This document shows, piece by piece, positions 24,240 through 32,421 of a DNA stretch of 46,064 bases. The first letter of the stretch is position 1; each line of letters opens with the position of its first letter. The stretch covers positions 1 to 46,064 of the forward strand of contig JANLHB010000035.1 in NCBI GenBank assembly GCA_024654625.1, given 5' to 3'. Source of the stretch: Patescibacteria group bacterium. Its GTDB lineage: Bacteria; Patescibacteriota; Minisyncoccia; GCA-002772825. The position numbers were made by a program, and so were the translations under genes. The notes under the pieces were generated by a model. The model had not been told where the DNA came from, made no database searches, and was given only the letters and a program-made list of their open reading frames with translations.

Positions 24240-25109
24240 TTATATGTTTCTAAAAATTTTTCCACCCGTCTCTTTTATAAGTCCTTTTATTTCCATTGTC
24301 ATAAGAAGAGGATTGAATTCTTTCAATGTTAATTTTGTATTTCTTAGCAACTCATCGCGTTCTATCGGCTCGCTCAGCATATCAAGTATCTGTTTTTCGC
24401 TATCGTTGAAATTTATTTCTTCTTGTTTTGATGTTTGCGGATTTAAGCCTAATCCTTCAATCAATTCAGCGCTTGATGTTATTGGTATTGCGCCTTGTCT
24501 TATGAGTTTGTTTGATCCGGCAGAATTTATAGAGAAGATTGACCCTGGTACTGCATAAACATCTCTGTTGTATTCAAGGGCGAGGCGGGCTGTGATAGAT
24601 GTTCCTGAGCGTTCAGGCGCTTCTATTACGAGTATTGCATGTGAGAGTCCGGCGATAATTCTGTTTCTTATCGGAAATGTATGTATGCCAGCCGGCATTT
24701 CAGGTTCAAATTCTGAGAGGAGCGCTCCTCCTTTTTTTATAATTTCATCGGCTAACCGATGATTGCTTCTCGGGTGAAGGACACTCCTATCTATGCCTGA
24801 GCCTGGTATAGCAATTGTTTTTAGTCCTTGACCCAGCGCAGACCTGTGCGCAATAGCGTCTATACCAATGGCAAGTCCGCTTACTATGACTATATTACAG
24901 CCCTTGAGTCCTTCTATGATTTTTTCGCAGGCTTGTTTACCGTAAGCGGAGAATTTTCTTGTGCCGACTACGCCTAAGAAGATAGAATCCTCGCTTGGAA
25001 ACTCTCCTTCTATATATAATTGTTTGGGAGGGTCGGGAATTTCTTTCAAAAGGGAAGGAAATTCACTGAAGCTCATCTTTCGGCGAGATTTTAGTTTTTC
25101 GTCTGACAT
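24240..25109 (-). CDS. dprA: DNA processing protein DprA
   Basis: The 289-residue protein has the DprA Rossmann core: VVGTRKFSAYGKQACEKII, IVSGLAIGIDAIAHRSAL, TIAIPGSGIDRSVLHPRSN, and the FPIRNRIIAGLSHAILVIEA and SGTSITARLALEYNRDVYAVPG stretches. A C-terminal winged-helix domain (about 225-285) follows. DprA protects incoming single-stranded DNA and loads RecA in transformation. The usual N-terminal SAM-like domain is almost absent, which is common in compact versions. It lies 50 bases upstream of topA on the same strand, so the two may be cotranscribed. Confidence 0.93.
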   Translation of the reverse strand: MSDEKLKSRRKMSFSEFPSLLKEIPDPPKQLYIEGEFPSEDSIFLGVVGTRKFSAYGKQACEKIIEGLKGCNIVIVSGLAIGIDAIAHRSALGQGLKTIAIPGSGIDRSVLHPRSNHRLADEIIKKGGALLSEFEPEMPAGIHTFPIRNRIIAGLSHAILVIEAPERSGTSITARLALEYNRDVYAVPGSIFSINSAGSNKLIRQGAIPITSSAELIEGLGLNPQTSKQEEINFNDSEKQILDMLSEPIERDELLRNTKLTLKEFNPLLMTMEIKGLIKETGGKIFRNI

Positions 25110-25154
25110 GTTGTATATTTTAACATTTTTGATATTATATGGATATAATCTTTA

Positions 25155-25235
25155 ATTTTCAATTACCAATCTTCAATTTTCAAATGACTTTGAGCCTGTC
25201 CGATTATTGGTAATTGAAAATTGGTAATTGAAAAT
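25155..25235. repeat. A/T-rich inverted and direct repeats before serS
   Basis: ATTTTCAATTACCAAT (25155-25170) has two inverted copies, ATTGGTAATTGAAAAT, at 25206-25221 and 25220-25235. The block fills the gap between the divergent dprA and serS genes. Confidence 0.8.
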
Positions 25236-25245
25236 TGCTTAAAAT

Positions 25246-26508
25246 ATGCTGGATATAAAATTCATAAGGGAAAATCCGGACTTGATAAAAGAAGCCGCTC
25301 GTAAAAAGAAGGTTGATTTTAATGTTGGCGAGCTTATAAAAGTTGATGATAAGAGGCGGGATTTGATTTCTATCGTTGAAAAAGCCAGGGCCAAACAGAA
25401 TGAAGTTTCAGACAAAATTTCCAAGCTTGCCGGCGAAGAAAGAGGGATTATCATTTCAGAGATGAAGGAGCTTAAAGAATCTCTCCATAAAGATGAAGAA
25501 GAATTGAAAAAAGTTGAGCTAGCGTGGCAGACTCTTATGCTTCAAGTTCCGAATATTCCGGATATTTCTGTGCCGGAAGGGGGCAGTGATGAAAGTAATC
25601 AGGAGATACGAAAGTGGGGCGAGATACCTAAGTTTGATTTTGAGCCGAAAAGCCAAGTTGAACTTCTTGAGAGCCTTAATCTTGCGGACTTTGTTCGCGG
25701 GGCGAAAGTTTCAGGTTCTAGAAGTTATTTTCTAAAAAATGATGCCGTCCTTTTAACGATGGCTCTTTGGCATTTTGTTATTGATGCTCTAAGGGAAAGC
25801 GGTTTTGAAGATGTGTTTTTTTCTCCATCTCTTGCAAGAGAAGAAAGTTTTATCGGTACCGGTTGGTTGCCTCAGGGCAGAGAAGAAGTATATCAGACTC
25901 AGGATAATCTTCTTCTCACAGGGACAAGCGAGGTTTCAATGATGGCATATCATAAAGATGAGATTTTAGATACATCTGAACTGCCAAAGACTTACGTCGC
26001 TTTTTCTCCTTGTTATAGGAGGGAGGCGGGCAGTTATGGCAAAGACACGAAGGGACTTGTCAGGGTGCATGAATTTTATAAACTGGAACAGATAGTGCTT
26101 TGCGAGGCAAATCACGAAGAGTCTGTACGTTGGCATGAAGAAATTACTAAAAATTCCGAGAAGATAATGCAAGCGCTCGGCATCCCGTATAGAGTGGTTG
26201 TAAATTGCGGAGGAGACCTTGGACTTGGCCAGGTTAAGAAATATGATATAGAAGCTTGGGTTCCAAGCGAAGGCAAATATCGCGAGACGCATTCGGCTTC
26301 TTATTTTCATGATTTTCAGACGCGACGTCTTAATATTCGTTATAGAGATAAAGATGGAAAGGTTCGCTTTGTCCATTCTCTAAACAATACGGCTATCGCC
26401 ACTCCGCGCTTTTTGGTGCCTCTTCTTGAGAATTATCAGCAGGCGGACGGGTCGGTGGCAATCCCCGAAGTTCTGCGAAAATATATGAACAAAGAGATAA
26501 TTTCTTAA
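25246..26508 (+). CDS. serS: Seryl-tRNA synthetase
   Basis: The 420-residue class II enzyme starts MLDIKFIRENPDLIKEAARK, the typical SerRS start. An N-terminal coiled-coil arm (about 30-105) that holds the tRNA-Ser variable arm is followed by the catalytic core: motif 2 (SPCYRREAGSYGKDTKGLVR), VHEFYKLEQ and motif 3 (NNTAIATPRFLVPLLENYQ). Length is normal. The frame starts right after an inverted-repeat block, and no SD is visible. It is followed by a palindrome cluster and rpsP. Confidence 0.96.
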   Translation: MLDIKFIRENPDLIKEAARKKKVDFNVGELIKVDDKRRDLISIVEKARAKQNEVSDKISKLAGEERGIIISEMKELKESLHKDEEELKKVELAWQTLMLQVPNIPDISVPEGGSDESNQEIRKWGEIPKFDFEPKSQVELLESLNLADFVRGAKVSGSRSYFLKNDAVLLTMALWHFVIDALRESGFEDVFFSPSLAREESFIGTGWLPQGREEVYQTQDNLLLTGTSEVSMMAYHKDEILDTSELPKTYVAFSPCYRREAGSYGKDTKGLVRVHEFYKLEQIVLCEANHEESVRWHEEITKNSEKIMQALGIPYRVVVNCGGDLGLGQVKKYDIEAWVPSEGKYRETHSASYFHDFQTRRLNIRYRDKDGKVRFVHSLNNTAIATPRFLVPLLENYQQADGSVAIPEVLRKYMNKEIIS

Positions 26509-26533
26509 GATTGACCAAAATGATTTTTTTTGA

Positions 26534-26573
26534 AATCCGCCGTGGCGGATTGACCAAAAAAGCCTTTTTTGGT
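26534..26573 (+). terminator. Two palindromes between serS and rpsP, second terminator-like
   Basis: AATCCGCC-GT-GGCGGATT (26534-26551) is followed by ACCAAAAAAG-C-CTTTTTTGGT (26553-26573), whose arm supplies a T run. The 12-base GATTGACCAAAA occurs at 26509-26520 and again at 26548-26559. The last base of the block overlaps the -10-like TAAGAT (26573-26578) of rpsP. Confidence 0.6.
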
Positions 26574-26584
26574 AAGATGTTTCA

Positions 26585-26944
26585 ATGCTTAAAATAAGAT
26601 TAAAACGAGTAGGAAGGAAACATGACCCGAGTTTTAGGGTTGTTCTTACTGACTCAAGGAAAGCGGCTAGCAAAGGAGAAAAAGAGCTTTTAGGAACTTA
26701 TGACCCTCGTCGCAATAATTCAAAATTAAATGCCGATAAAATAAAAGAATGGATGTCCAAAGGCGCTCAAGTTTCAGATACAGTTTATAATCTACTTGTT
26801 AATTTAAAGATAGTTGATGGGAAGAAGAGAGATGTTCGTCCAACTATCAAAGTTGCTGAGAAAGAGTCAGTCGTCGTTAAAGAAGCAAAAGAAGAAGGCG
26901 TAGCTACTGAGGTTAAAGAAGAAGAGACTAAAGTTACAGAATAA
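26585..26944 (+). CDS. rpsP: Ribosomal protein bS16 with charged tail
   Basis: The 119-residue product begins MLKIRLKRVGRKHDPSFRVV and has SRKAASKGEKELLGTYDPR and KIKEWMSKGAQVSDTVYNLL, the S16 core (about 1-80). S16 helps 30S assembly. A Lys/Glu/Val-rich tail of about 35 residues extends beyond the core and is probably disordered. TAAGAT ends 6 bases before the ATG. It heads the rpsP-khpA-trmD set; rimM, usually present here, is missing. Confidence 0.95.
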   Translation: MLKIRLKRVGRKHDPSFRVVLTDSRKAASKGEKELLGTYDPRRNNSKLNADKIKEWMSKGAQVSDTVYNLLVNLKIVDGKKRDVRPTIKVAEKESVVVKEAKEEGVATEVKEEETKVTE

Positions 26945-26951
26945 TAAAAAT

Positions 26952-26981
26952 TTGACTTTAAATATAGAGTCCGTGTATTAT
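26952..26981 (+). promoter_or_regulatory. Promoter for khpA
   Basis: TTGACT (26952-26957) and TATTAT (26976-26981) are 18 bases apart. The predicted leader is about 65 bases and contains a small GTAGC/GCTAC stem (26994-27017), so khpA is an exception to the short leaders elsewhere. Confidence 0.55.
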
Positions 26982-27051
26982 GTGTTTAAACAGGTAGCGC
27001 GGTTGGTCGATAGCTACTCATTTATAAGATAAGATAAAGTTTCAGAATAAA

Positions 27052-27360
27052 ATGAAAAATACAGATCAGGAATTTCTTGAATACGTTGTTAAGTCGCTTG
27101 TTGACAATCCAGATGCCGTTAAGGTAGATAGGAAAGTTGACGAGATGGGTGTTCTTATTACACTTAAGACTGACCCTGCCGATATGGGAAAAATAATCGG
27201 TAGAAGCGGAAATACTGCGAAAGCCATCAGGACTCTTCTTAGGGTTGTGGGTATGAAGAACAATGCCCGTGTTAACTTAAAGATTGAAGAGCCGGAGGGA
27301 AGCACGAGGTCAAGCGTTTCAAGAAGTGTTGATGAGGCCATAGACGATTTGAAGATCTAA
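27052..27360 (+). CDS. khpA: KH-domain RNA-binding protein KhpA
   Basis: The 102-residue product starts MKNTDQEFLEYVVKSLVDNP and has the KH core with the GxxG loop IIGRSGNTAKAIRTLLRVVG, followed by NNARVNLKIEEPEGS. KhpA-type proteins bind RNA, often with KhpB/Jag, and sit between rpsP and rimM-trmD in many bacteria, as here minus rimM. The C-terminus is about 20 residues longer than usual (RSSVSRSVDEAIDDLKI). No SD precedes the ATG. Confidence 0.9.
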   Translation: MKNTDQEFLEYVVKSLVDNPDAVKVDRKVDEMGVLITLKTDPADMGKIIGRSGNTAKAIRTLLRVVGMKNNARVNLKIEEPEGSTRSSVSRSVDEAIDDLKI

Positions 27361-27382
27361 TCTTTTAAATTCTATTAAATAC

Positions 27383-27426
27383 AAAAACCGTCCGTCCGCC
27401 AGCTGGCGGACGGACGGTTTTTCTTA
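27383..27426 (+). terminator. 40-base perfect palindrome acting as terminator
   Basis: The arms run from AAAAACCGTCCGTCCGCCAG to its exact complement at 27403-27422, and the T run continues to 27424. It separates khpA from trmD. Its centre (GCCAG-CTGGC) resembles the other G+C-rich palindromes in the window. Confidence 0.85.
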
Positions 27427-27443
27427 TGGTAAAATGATATACA

Positions 27444-28109
27444 ATGACAACCTTTCATATAATTACAATTTTTCCGGATATTTTAGATTCATATCTTAAT
27501 GAGTCCATCTTAAAGCGCGCTCAGAAAAACAAACTGATTAAGATAAAGGTATATGATTTAAGGAAATTCAGTAAAGATAAACATAAGAAAGTAGATGCTA
27601 AGCCTTATGGCGGCGGGCCCGGTATGGTGTTCAAAATTGAACCAATTGTTAGGGCGATTGATTCAATTTTAAAAATCAAAAATCAAAAATCAAAAATAAA
27701 AGATAAAACAAAAATCGTTTTATTTTCACCAGTCGGTAAACAGTTTAATCAAAAGTTGGCCCGAGACTTTTCAAAGAAGTATAAGGATATCATCTTGATC
27801 GCTGGACGATACGAAGGGATTGACGCTCGAGTGAAAAAGATATTTAAAGCGGAAGAAGTTTCTGTCGGCCCTTATGTATTAACAGGCGGGGAGCTTCCAG
27901 CGATGGTGCTTATTGATTCTATATCTCGACAAGTTAAAGGAGTGCTTGGGAGTGATAAGTCTCTTGAGGATGAAAGAGGGCTCGGCATACCGGTTTACAC
28001 TCGACCGGAGATAGTGAAGTTTAAAGATAAGAATTATAAAGTGCCCAAAATCCTTCTATCTGGTAACCATAAAAAGATAGAAGAATGGAGAAAAAAATAT
28101 ACAGTGTAA
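27444..28109 (+). CDS. trmD: tRNA (guanine-N1)-methyltransferase TrmD
   Basis: The 221-residue enzyme methylates G37 of tRNAs. It has FHIITIFPDILDSYLNESIL, the KPYGGGPGMV segment and the trefoil-knot SAM site (LIAGRYEGIDARV, SVGPYVLTGGELPAMVLID). The C-terminal domain ends KKIEEWRKKY and is compact. TAAAAT (27430-27435) ends 8 bases before the ATG, just after the palindromic terminator, so it probably has its own promoter despite the conserved gene order. Confidence 0.96.
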   Translation: MTTFHIITIFPDILDSYLNESILKRAQKNKLIKIKVYDLRKFSKDKHKKVDAKPYGGGPGMVFKIEPIVRAIDSILKIKNQKSKIKDKTKIVLFSPVGKQFNQKLARDFSKKYKDIILIAGRYEGIDARVKKIFKAEEVSVGPYVLTGGELPAMVLIDSISRQVKGVLGSDKSLEDERGLGIPVYTRPEIVKFKDKNYKVPKILLSGNHKKIEEWRKKYTV

Positions 28110-28115
28110 ATATTT

Positions 28116-28181
28116 GGCGGTTCAACCGCCACAACACCTTGTTTTGCTTCGGGCATCACTTGGCGGTTAAACCGCTAAGTG
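28116..28181. repeat. Pair of GGCGGTT hairpins
   Basis: TGGCGGTT-C-AACCGCCA (28116-28132) and CACTTGGCGGTT-A-AACCGCTAAGTG (28157-28181, one G-T) lie between trmD and the surface-protein gene. Neither has a T run. Confidence 0.7.
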
Positions 28182-28237
28182 ACTTATCCCCAATATTTCT
28201 TTTGTTTATATATTATGTAAAGTAAAATAAAAACAAT

Positions 28238-28780
28238 ATGAAAAAAGAAAATATAATCCAATCTTTAAAAATAGTAGCCCTAGGTCTTATGGTTGCCGTC
28301 GGCTTAAGCTACGCTTTCGCCTGGACCGCGCCAACTTCTAATCCGCCAAGTGGTAATGTTGCGGCGCCGATAAACGTGAGCGGAGTGAGTCAGACAAAGA
28401 CAGGTTCTTTATGGTCAGATAATTTTATCGGCTCTTCCGGAGGAGGATATTTTGGTGGAGATTTAGAAGTGGCAAACGGCAAAGGAATCACTCTCGGCGG
28501 TGTTTATATGACCAGTTGGCCAAGTGGTGGTGTTGCAAATTGGAATACCATGATTAATAAACCTGCAGGGTTTGCTGATAATGTGGATAATGAGCAGGTG
28601 AAAAGTTCTAAGATATATCAATGTCCCACATTAGGGGTTAGTAGTTGTCGTAATACTTGTAATGGTCAACTTACAACTGGAGCTTCTTGTTATTATTATT
28701 CTTCTGGTTGTTCTAGGGGAATGGACGGTAATCCTAGAATAAATGCATCATGCACATTTTTAGGCTATTTAGTTCAATAA
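28238..28780 (+). CDS. Secreted or surface protein with signal peptide
   Basis: The 180-residue product has an N-terminal signal (MKKENIIQSLKIVALGLMVA followed by VGLSYAFAW) with probable cleavage near residue 29. A WTAPTSNPPSGNVAAPINVS segment and a Gly-rich stretch (GSSGGGYFGGDLEVANGKGI) follow. The C-terminal 50 residues hold six Cys (CPTLGVSSCRNTC and later), probably disulfide-bonded outside the cell. I recall similar N-termini in Parcubacteria surface or pseudopilin-like proteins, not verified. Function is unknown. It has a terminator at 28835-28860 and no SD. Confidence 0.7.
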   Translation: MKKENIIQSLKIVALGLMVAVGLSYAFAWTAPTSNPPSGNVAAPINVSGVSQTKTGSLWSDNFIGSSGGGYFGGDLEVANGKGITLGGVYMTSWPSGGVANWNTMINKPAGFADNVDNEQVKSSKIYQCPTLGVSSCRNTCNGQLTTGASCYYYSSGCSRGMDGNPRINASCTFLGYLVQ

Positions 28781-28834
28781 TATAGAAATAATAAGAAAGA
28801 AAAAATTATTAAATAATTTTAAATTTAATCTTGC

Positions 28835-28860
28835 AAAACTCGCCCTTATCGGCGGGTTTT
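28835..28860 (+). terminator. Terminator before the isomerase gene
   Basis: AAAACTCGCC and GGCGGGTTTT pair (one G-T) around CTTATC. The hairpin directly abuts the TATAAT (28863-28868) of the next gene. Confidence 0.75.
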
Positions 28861-28874
28861 GGTATAATTTAATA

Positions 28875-29840
28875 ATGGATGAAATAATAAAAAATTTTCC
28901 CAAGCAATTTGAATTTAATCCCGAGATTATAAATATAGATAATTTCAAGCAGAAAGATAGATATATAGTCTGCGGTATGGGTGGCTCTCATCTATCGGCT
29001 GATATATTAAGACAGGCATATCCAACCTTGGATTTGGTAATCCACAATAATTATGGCCTGCCGGAAATGTCTGGCGAGAGAATGAAAGAAAGATTAGTGA
29101 TAGTAACTTCTTACTCAGGTAATACGGAGGAGGCGGTGAGCTCTCTTCTTGGCGCTATAAATAAAAATCTCAGTGTGGCCGTCATCTCAAGTGGCGGTAA
29201 ATTGCTCTCACTTGCTAAAGAAAATAATCTTCCGTACATAGAGTTACCCAAGGAAGATATCCCGCCGAGGATGGCGCTTGGTTATAGTATAATCGCCTTG
29301 TTGAAGCTTATCGGTGACGGCAGTAAGTTAGAAGAGGCGAGGAGCTTGGTCGCTTCTTTAGACATTAAAGGTCTTAGGGAGACAGGGAAGAGCCTGGCCG
29401 AAAGACTTAATGGGAGCATTCCGCTTGTGTATGCCTCTGCCGAAAATAGCGCCATCGCTTATATCTACAAGATTACATTTAATGAAAGTGTGAAGATCCC
29501 TTCTTTCTATAATCTTTTTCCGGAGTTAAATCACAACGAGATGGAAGGCTTCGATGTGAAGACAAACAGCTTGTCGGGTGAGCTCTCAGAAAAATTTCAT
29601 GTTATATTCTTAAAAGACAACAATGATCACCCAAGAGTAGTGAAGAGAATGGAAACTACAGCGAAGCTCCTCGGACATATGAGTATGACGACACTGGAGC
29701 TTGAAAGGGGAATCGCTCTTCATAAAATATTTTCTGCCATTATCGTCGCTTATTGGGCAAGTGTGTATCTGGCCGGAGAATATAAGGTGGTTTCTGGTCA
29801 GGTGCCTTTGATAGAAGAATTTAAAAACATTATTAAATAA
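28875..29840 (+). CDS. Bifunctional phosphoglucose/phosphomannose isomerase
   Basis: The 321-residue SIS-fold protein has IVCGMGGSHLSADILRQ, VTSYSGNTEEAVSS and FPELNHNEMEGF, typical of the bifunctional PGI/PMI family. It interconverts fructose-6-phosphate with glucose- or mannose-6-phosphate, feeding glycolysis, nucleotide-sugar synthesis and, with zwf at 44505, the oxidative pentose phosphate route. TATAAT ends 6 bases before the ATG. Length is typical. Confidence 0.88.
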   Translation: MDEIIKNFPKQFEFNPEIINIDNFKQKDRYIVCGMGGSHLSADILRQAYPTLDLVIHNNYGLPEMSGERMKERLVIVTSYSGNTEEAVSSLLGAINKNLSVAVISSGGKLLSLAKENNLPYIELPKEDIPPRMALGYSIIALLKLIGDGSKLEEARSLVASLDIKGLRETGKSLAERLNGSIPLVYASAENSAIAYIYKITFNESVKIPSFYNLFPELNHNEMEGFDVKTNSLSGELSEKFHVIFLKDNNDHPRVVKRMETTAKLLGHMSMTTLELERGIALHKIFSAIIVAYWASVYLAGEYKVVSGQVPLIEEFKNIIK

Positions 29841-29843
29841 TTT

Positions 29844-29945
29844 ATGAGTATCTTTAATAAAAATTTTTGGAAATTTTCTCTTGGTTTTACCCTCATTATT
29901 ATCGTTGGACTTTTAATTATGGCTACTTTAGGTCAGGCTTATTAA
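29844..29945 (+). CDS. 33-residue single-helix membrane peptide
   Basis: The short frame MSIFNKNFWKFSLGFTLIII continues to VGLLIMATLGQAY with one hydrophobic helix and a positively charged N-terminus. It starts 3 bases after the isomerase stop and ends 1 base before the GtrA-like gene, so it fits tightly in an operon. No family is recognised. Confidence 0.5.
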   Translation: MSIFNKNFWKFSLGFTLIIIVGLLIMATLGQAY

Positions 29946-29946
29946 G

Positions 29947-30543
29947 ATGTTTACAAGGAGAGATTTTACATTAACTATAATCGCCGGCATACTGACCGGC
30001 ATTTTATCTTTGCCAATATTGAAGAACTTAAGAATAGACTTCCGATACATAAGAACATTCTTTATTGTCGGAGTGCCGTTATCTTTTATTATCGGGGTTT
30101 ATATATCTTCATTTTTTGCCAGGAGGTTTGTGTGGATATACCAGTTTTCAAAATACGCCTCAGTCGGCTTCTTGAATACAATGATAGATTTCGGCGTTTT
30201 AAACTTGCTCAGTCTTATGACGGGTATTTATTCGGGTGGTTATATAATAGTGCTTAACTCAGTCGCCGCTATCTTCTCCACGACTAACGGATATTTTTGG
30301 AATAAGTATTGGACTTTCGGATCGGAAGAAAAAGCTCATATGAGAGAGTTTATCTATTTTGCCATTGCCGGCTTCACAGGACTTCTTATAAACACTACTG
30401 TCGTCTATTTTATCACGACCTTCACCCGCCTTCCTGGCGGTGTGGACGGCCCCCTGCTTGAGAACACGGCGAAAGTCTTCGCCACTATTGCTTCTATGGC
30501 TTGGAATTTTTACGCTTTTAAATTTCTAGTGTTTAAGAAGTAA
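29947..30543 (+). CDS. GtrA-like membrane protein
   Basis: The 198-residue product has an N-terminal pair of helices (about 8-55) and then a GtrA-like domain of four helices starting FSKYASVGFLNTMIDFGVLN. That domain includes TNGYFWNKYWTFGSEEK and FAIAGFTGLLINTTVVYFIT. GtrA-like proteins help move lipid-linked sugars across the membrane or sit in polysaccharide and teichoic-acid pathways. The link with the upstream phosphosugar isomerase suggests glycan export. The extra N-terminal helices are not typical of minimal GtrA proteins. Confidence 0.8.
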   Translation: MFTRRDFTLTIIAGILTGILSLPILKNLRIDFRYIRTFFIVGVPLSFIIGVYISSFFARRFVWIYQFSKYASVGFLNTMIDFGVLNLLSLMTGIYSGGYIIVLNSVAAIFSTTNGYFWNKYWTFGSEEKAHMREFIYFAIAGFTGLLINTTVVYFITTFTRLPGGVDGPLLENTAKVFATIASMAWNFYAFKFLVFKK

Positions 30544-30596
30544 TTTCTTCGCGGATTTTTTGAAAATAAGCGGAGTTTAAGTTATACTGTTATTTA

Positions 30597-31631
30597 ATGG
30601 AAAGCGCAGTTTTATATAGGAAATACAGACCTAAGAAGTTTGCTGAAGTCTTGGGTCAAGATCACATTGTAAACATTTTACAAAACGCGGTGAAGCTTAA
30701 GCGCATCTCCCACGCGTATCTTTTTGCCGGGCCGAGAGGCTCGGGAAAGACGAGTGTGGCTCGTATCTTAGCAAGTGAAGCAGGTGCATCATTAAATGAC
30801 GTCATTGAGATAGACGCCGCTTCAAGCAGGGGTATAGATGAAATAAGAGCCTTGAGAGAGGCAGTGCGCCTTTCTCCGCTCGAGTCGCCGTATAAGGTCT
30901 ACATCATAGACGAGGTCCACATGCTCACTAAAGAAGCTTTTAATGCGCTTTTGAAGACACTTGAAGAGCCTCCGGCTCATGCTATCTTTATTCTTGCTAC
31001 TACAGAACTTGATAAAGTGCCAGTGACTATAATATCTCGTTGCCAGAGCTTTCAATTCCGTAAACTGCCGGAAAGCATCATTCAAAAGTCTATTATCAAT
31101 ATCGCCAAGAAAGAAGGGTTCACGATAGATGACGAGTCCGCAGGACTCGTGGCTCTTCTCTCTGACGGTTCTTTCCGCGATGCGCAGTCACTCTTAGATC
31201 AGATTATCTCCGGCATAAACGGCAATGAGATTAAAGGCAATGAAGTGAGAAGATTTCTTGCTGTGCCACAAAAGGAGCTCATAGAGGATTTCATAATAGC
31301 TATTTTAAAGAAAGACACTGAAAAAGGCATAGAGCCGATAAGGAAGATGAAAGAGGCCGGTCTTGATGTAAAAATTTTCTTAAAATTAGTATTGCGTGAT
31401 TTGCAGTTTATCTTACTTATGAAGATAGATAAGACTATAGTTGGAAAACTGGAAGATATGCTAGGGGAGAGCGAGTTTAAATTTTTGGAAAATTATAAAA
31501 ATGATGAAAGTGTATCTATAGAGTCGCTTGCCAGAGCGCTTAATATCCTTCTCGGCTCTTATGATTCACTTGGCAGTAGTTACTTACCGGATCTTCCTCT
31601 GGAACTTGCTCTTGTAAAAATATCCGCTTAA
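30597..31631 (+). CDS. dnaX: DNA polymerase III gamma/tau subunit, short form
   Basis: The 344-residue AAA+ clamp-loader subunit has YRPKKFAEVLGQDHIVNIL, Walker A GPRGSGKTSVARIL, Walker B YIIDEVHML, KTLEEPPAHAIFILATTE and the arginine-finger SRC motif (IISRCQSFQF). The four-Cys zinc module normally between Walker A and IEIDAAS is missing; ARILASEAGASLNDVIEIDA runs straight through. The tau-specific C-terminal domains are also absent. It therefore looks like a minimal gamma-type motor. TATACT ends 8 bases before the ATG. Confidence 0.92.
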   Translation: MESAVLYRKYRPKKFAEVLGQDHIVNILQNAVKLKRISHAYLFAGPRGSGKTSVARILASEAGASLNDVIEIDAASSRGIDEIRALREAVRLSPLESPYKVYIIDEVHMLTKEAFNALLKTLEEPPAHAIFILATTELDKVPVTIISRCQSFQFRKLPESIIQKSIINIAKKEGFTIDDESAGLVALLSDGSFRDAQSLLDQIISGINGNEIKGNEVRRFLAVPQKELIEDFIIAILKKDTEKGIEPIRKMKEAGLDVKIFLKLVLRDLQFILLMKIDKTIVGKLEDMLGESEFKFLENYKNDESVSIESLARALNILLGSYDSLGSSYLPDLPLELALVKISA

Positions 31632-31651
31632 CTTAATCTGTGTTTTATCTC

Positions 31652-31674
31652 ACTTGGAGATGAGGCCTCCAAGT
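31652..31674. terminator. Hairpin between convergent dnaX and VTT-domain genes
   Basis: ACTTGGAG (31652-31659) pairs with CTCCAAGT (31667-31674) around a 7-base loop in the 66-base convergent gap. No strong T run, so it is only a candidate. Confidence 0.4.
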
Positions 31675-31697
31675 AGAGGTTTACTTATTTTGTGCTC

Positions 31698-32348
31698 TTA
31701 CTCTGTAGTTTTTCTTTCTCGCACAATGTGCATTGCCACTAGAAAAACAGCTATTAAAACTGCAATAAGGCTGAAAAATTTTAGGCGTTCACCAGCTAAA
31801 ATAGCCTCACTTGCGTATGTGGTGATAAGGACAAATGGAATTTCAGCTAAGAATGTAATAGCCATATATTTCGCAAAAGGATAACGCATAATGCCAAACG
31901 CGTATCCAAGCTCGGCTGGTAATGCAATGCGAAGTAAGAGTAACATATAAAAGCGAGTATGCTTTTGTATTTCTACAACCCACTTATCAAAACGTTTAAT
32001 GGAAATAATATAACGAAATAATGGTCCGCCGATATGTCTTCCCGCATAATACGCTATGATATCCCCAATAATCCATCCTATAAAAAGAATTATCATAGTG
32101 GGTGCTACCCCCCAGAGAGCCACCGCGACAGGTATAAGCGGTATATTAGTAAGTGGACTTAAAAGCGCTGACAAAATAGCGATCAATAAGAAAATAAAAA
32201 ATCCCAATAATTCGTTTTGCCTGACATATCTTTCAAAAAATATAGCTGTGTCATAGAAGGCTTCTTGCACTGCGCTAAAATACCAAAACAAAATCACGGC
32301 AACAGCGACAATCCCAATTATAATCAGTAATCGTTTATACATAGTCAT
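31698..32348 (-). CDS. VTT (SNARE-associated/DedA-like) membrane protein
   Basis: The 216-residue product has about five or six transmembrane segments. The VTT core includes LSALLSPLTNIPLIPVAVAL, the GWIIGDIIAYYAGRHIGG loop and LLLLRIALPAELGYAFGI. TVP38/TMEM64 and DedA relatives are implicated in lipid flipping and membrane homeostasis. It may start at ATG 32348 or at 32342 (MYKRLL). It lies downstream of the EEP-family gene on the same strand. Confidence 0.8.
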   Translation of the reverse strand: MTMYKRLLIIIGIVAVAVILFWYFSAVQEAFYDTAIFFERYVRQNELLGFFIFLLIAILSALLSPLTNIPLIPVAVALWGVAPTMIILFIGWIIGDIIAYYAGRHIGGPLFRYIISIKRFDKWVVEIQKHTRFYMLLLLRIALPAELGYAFGIMRYPFAKYMAITFLAEIPFVLITTYASEAILAGERLKFFSLIAVLIAVFLVAMHIVRERKTTE

Positions 32349-32421
32349 AGTTTATCACGATGTGGTTACAGCGCGCCATGTTTAGGATCATAATATCAAG
32401 GTGTCACTTTGATAGAGGGCT

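Noticed and set aside
26994-27040. tRNA-like stretch (GCGCGGTTGGTCGATAGC) before khpA
   Set aside because: It recalls a D arm, but no acceptor, anticodon or T arm can be formed. I treat it as a chance likeness in the khpA leader.
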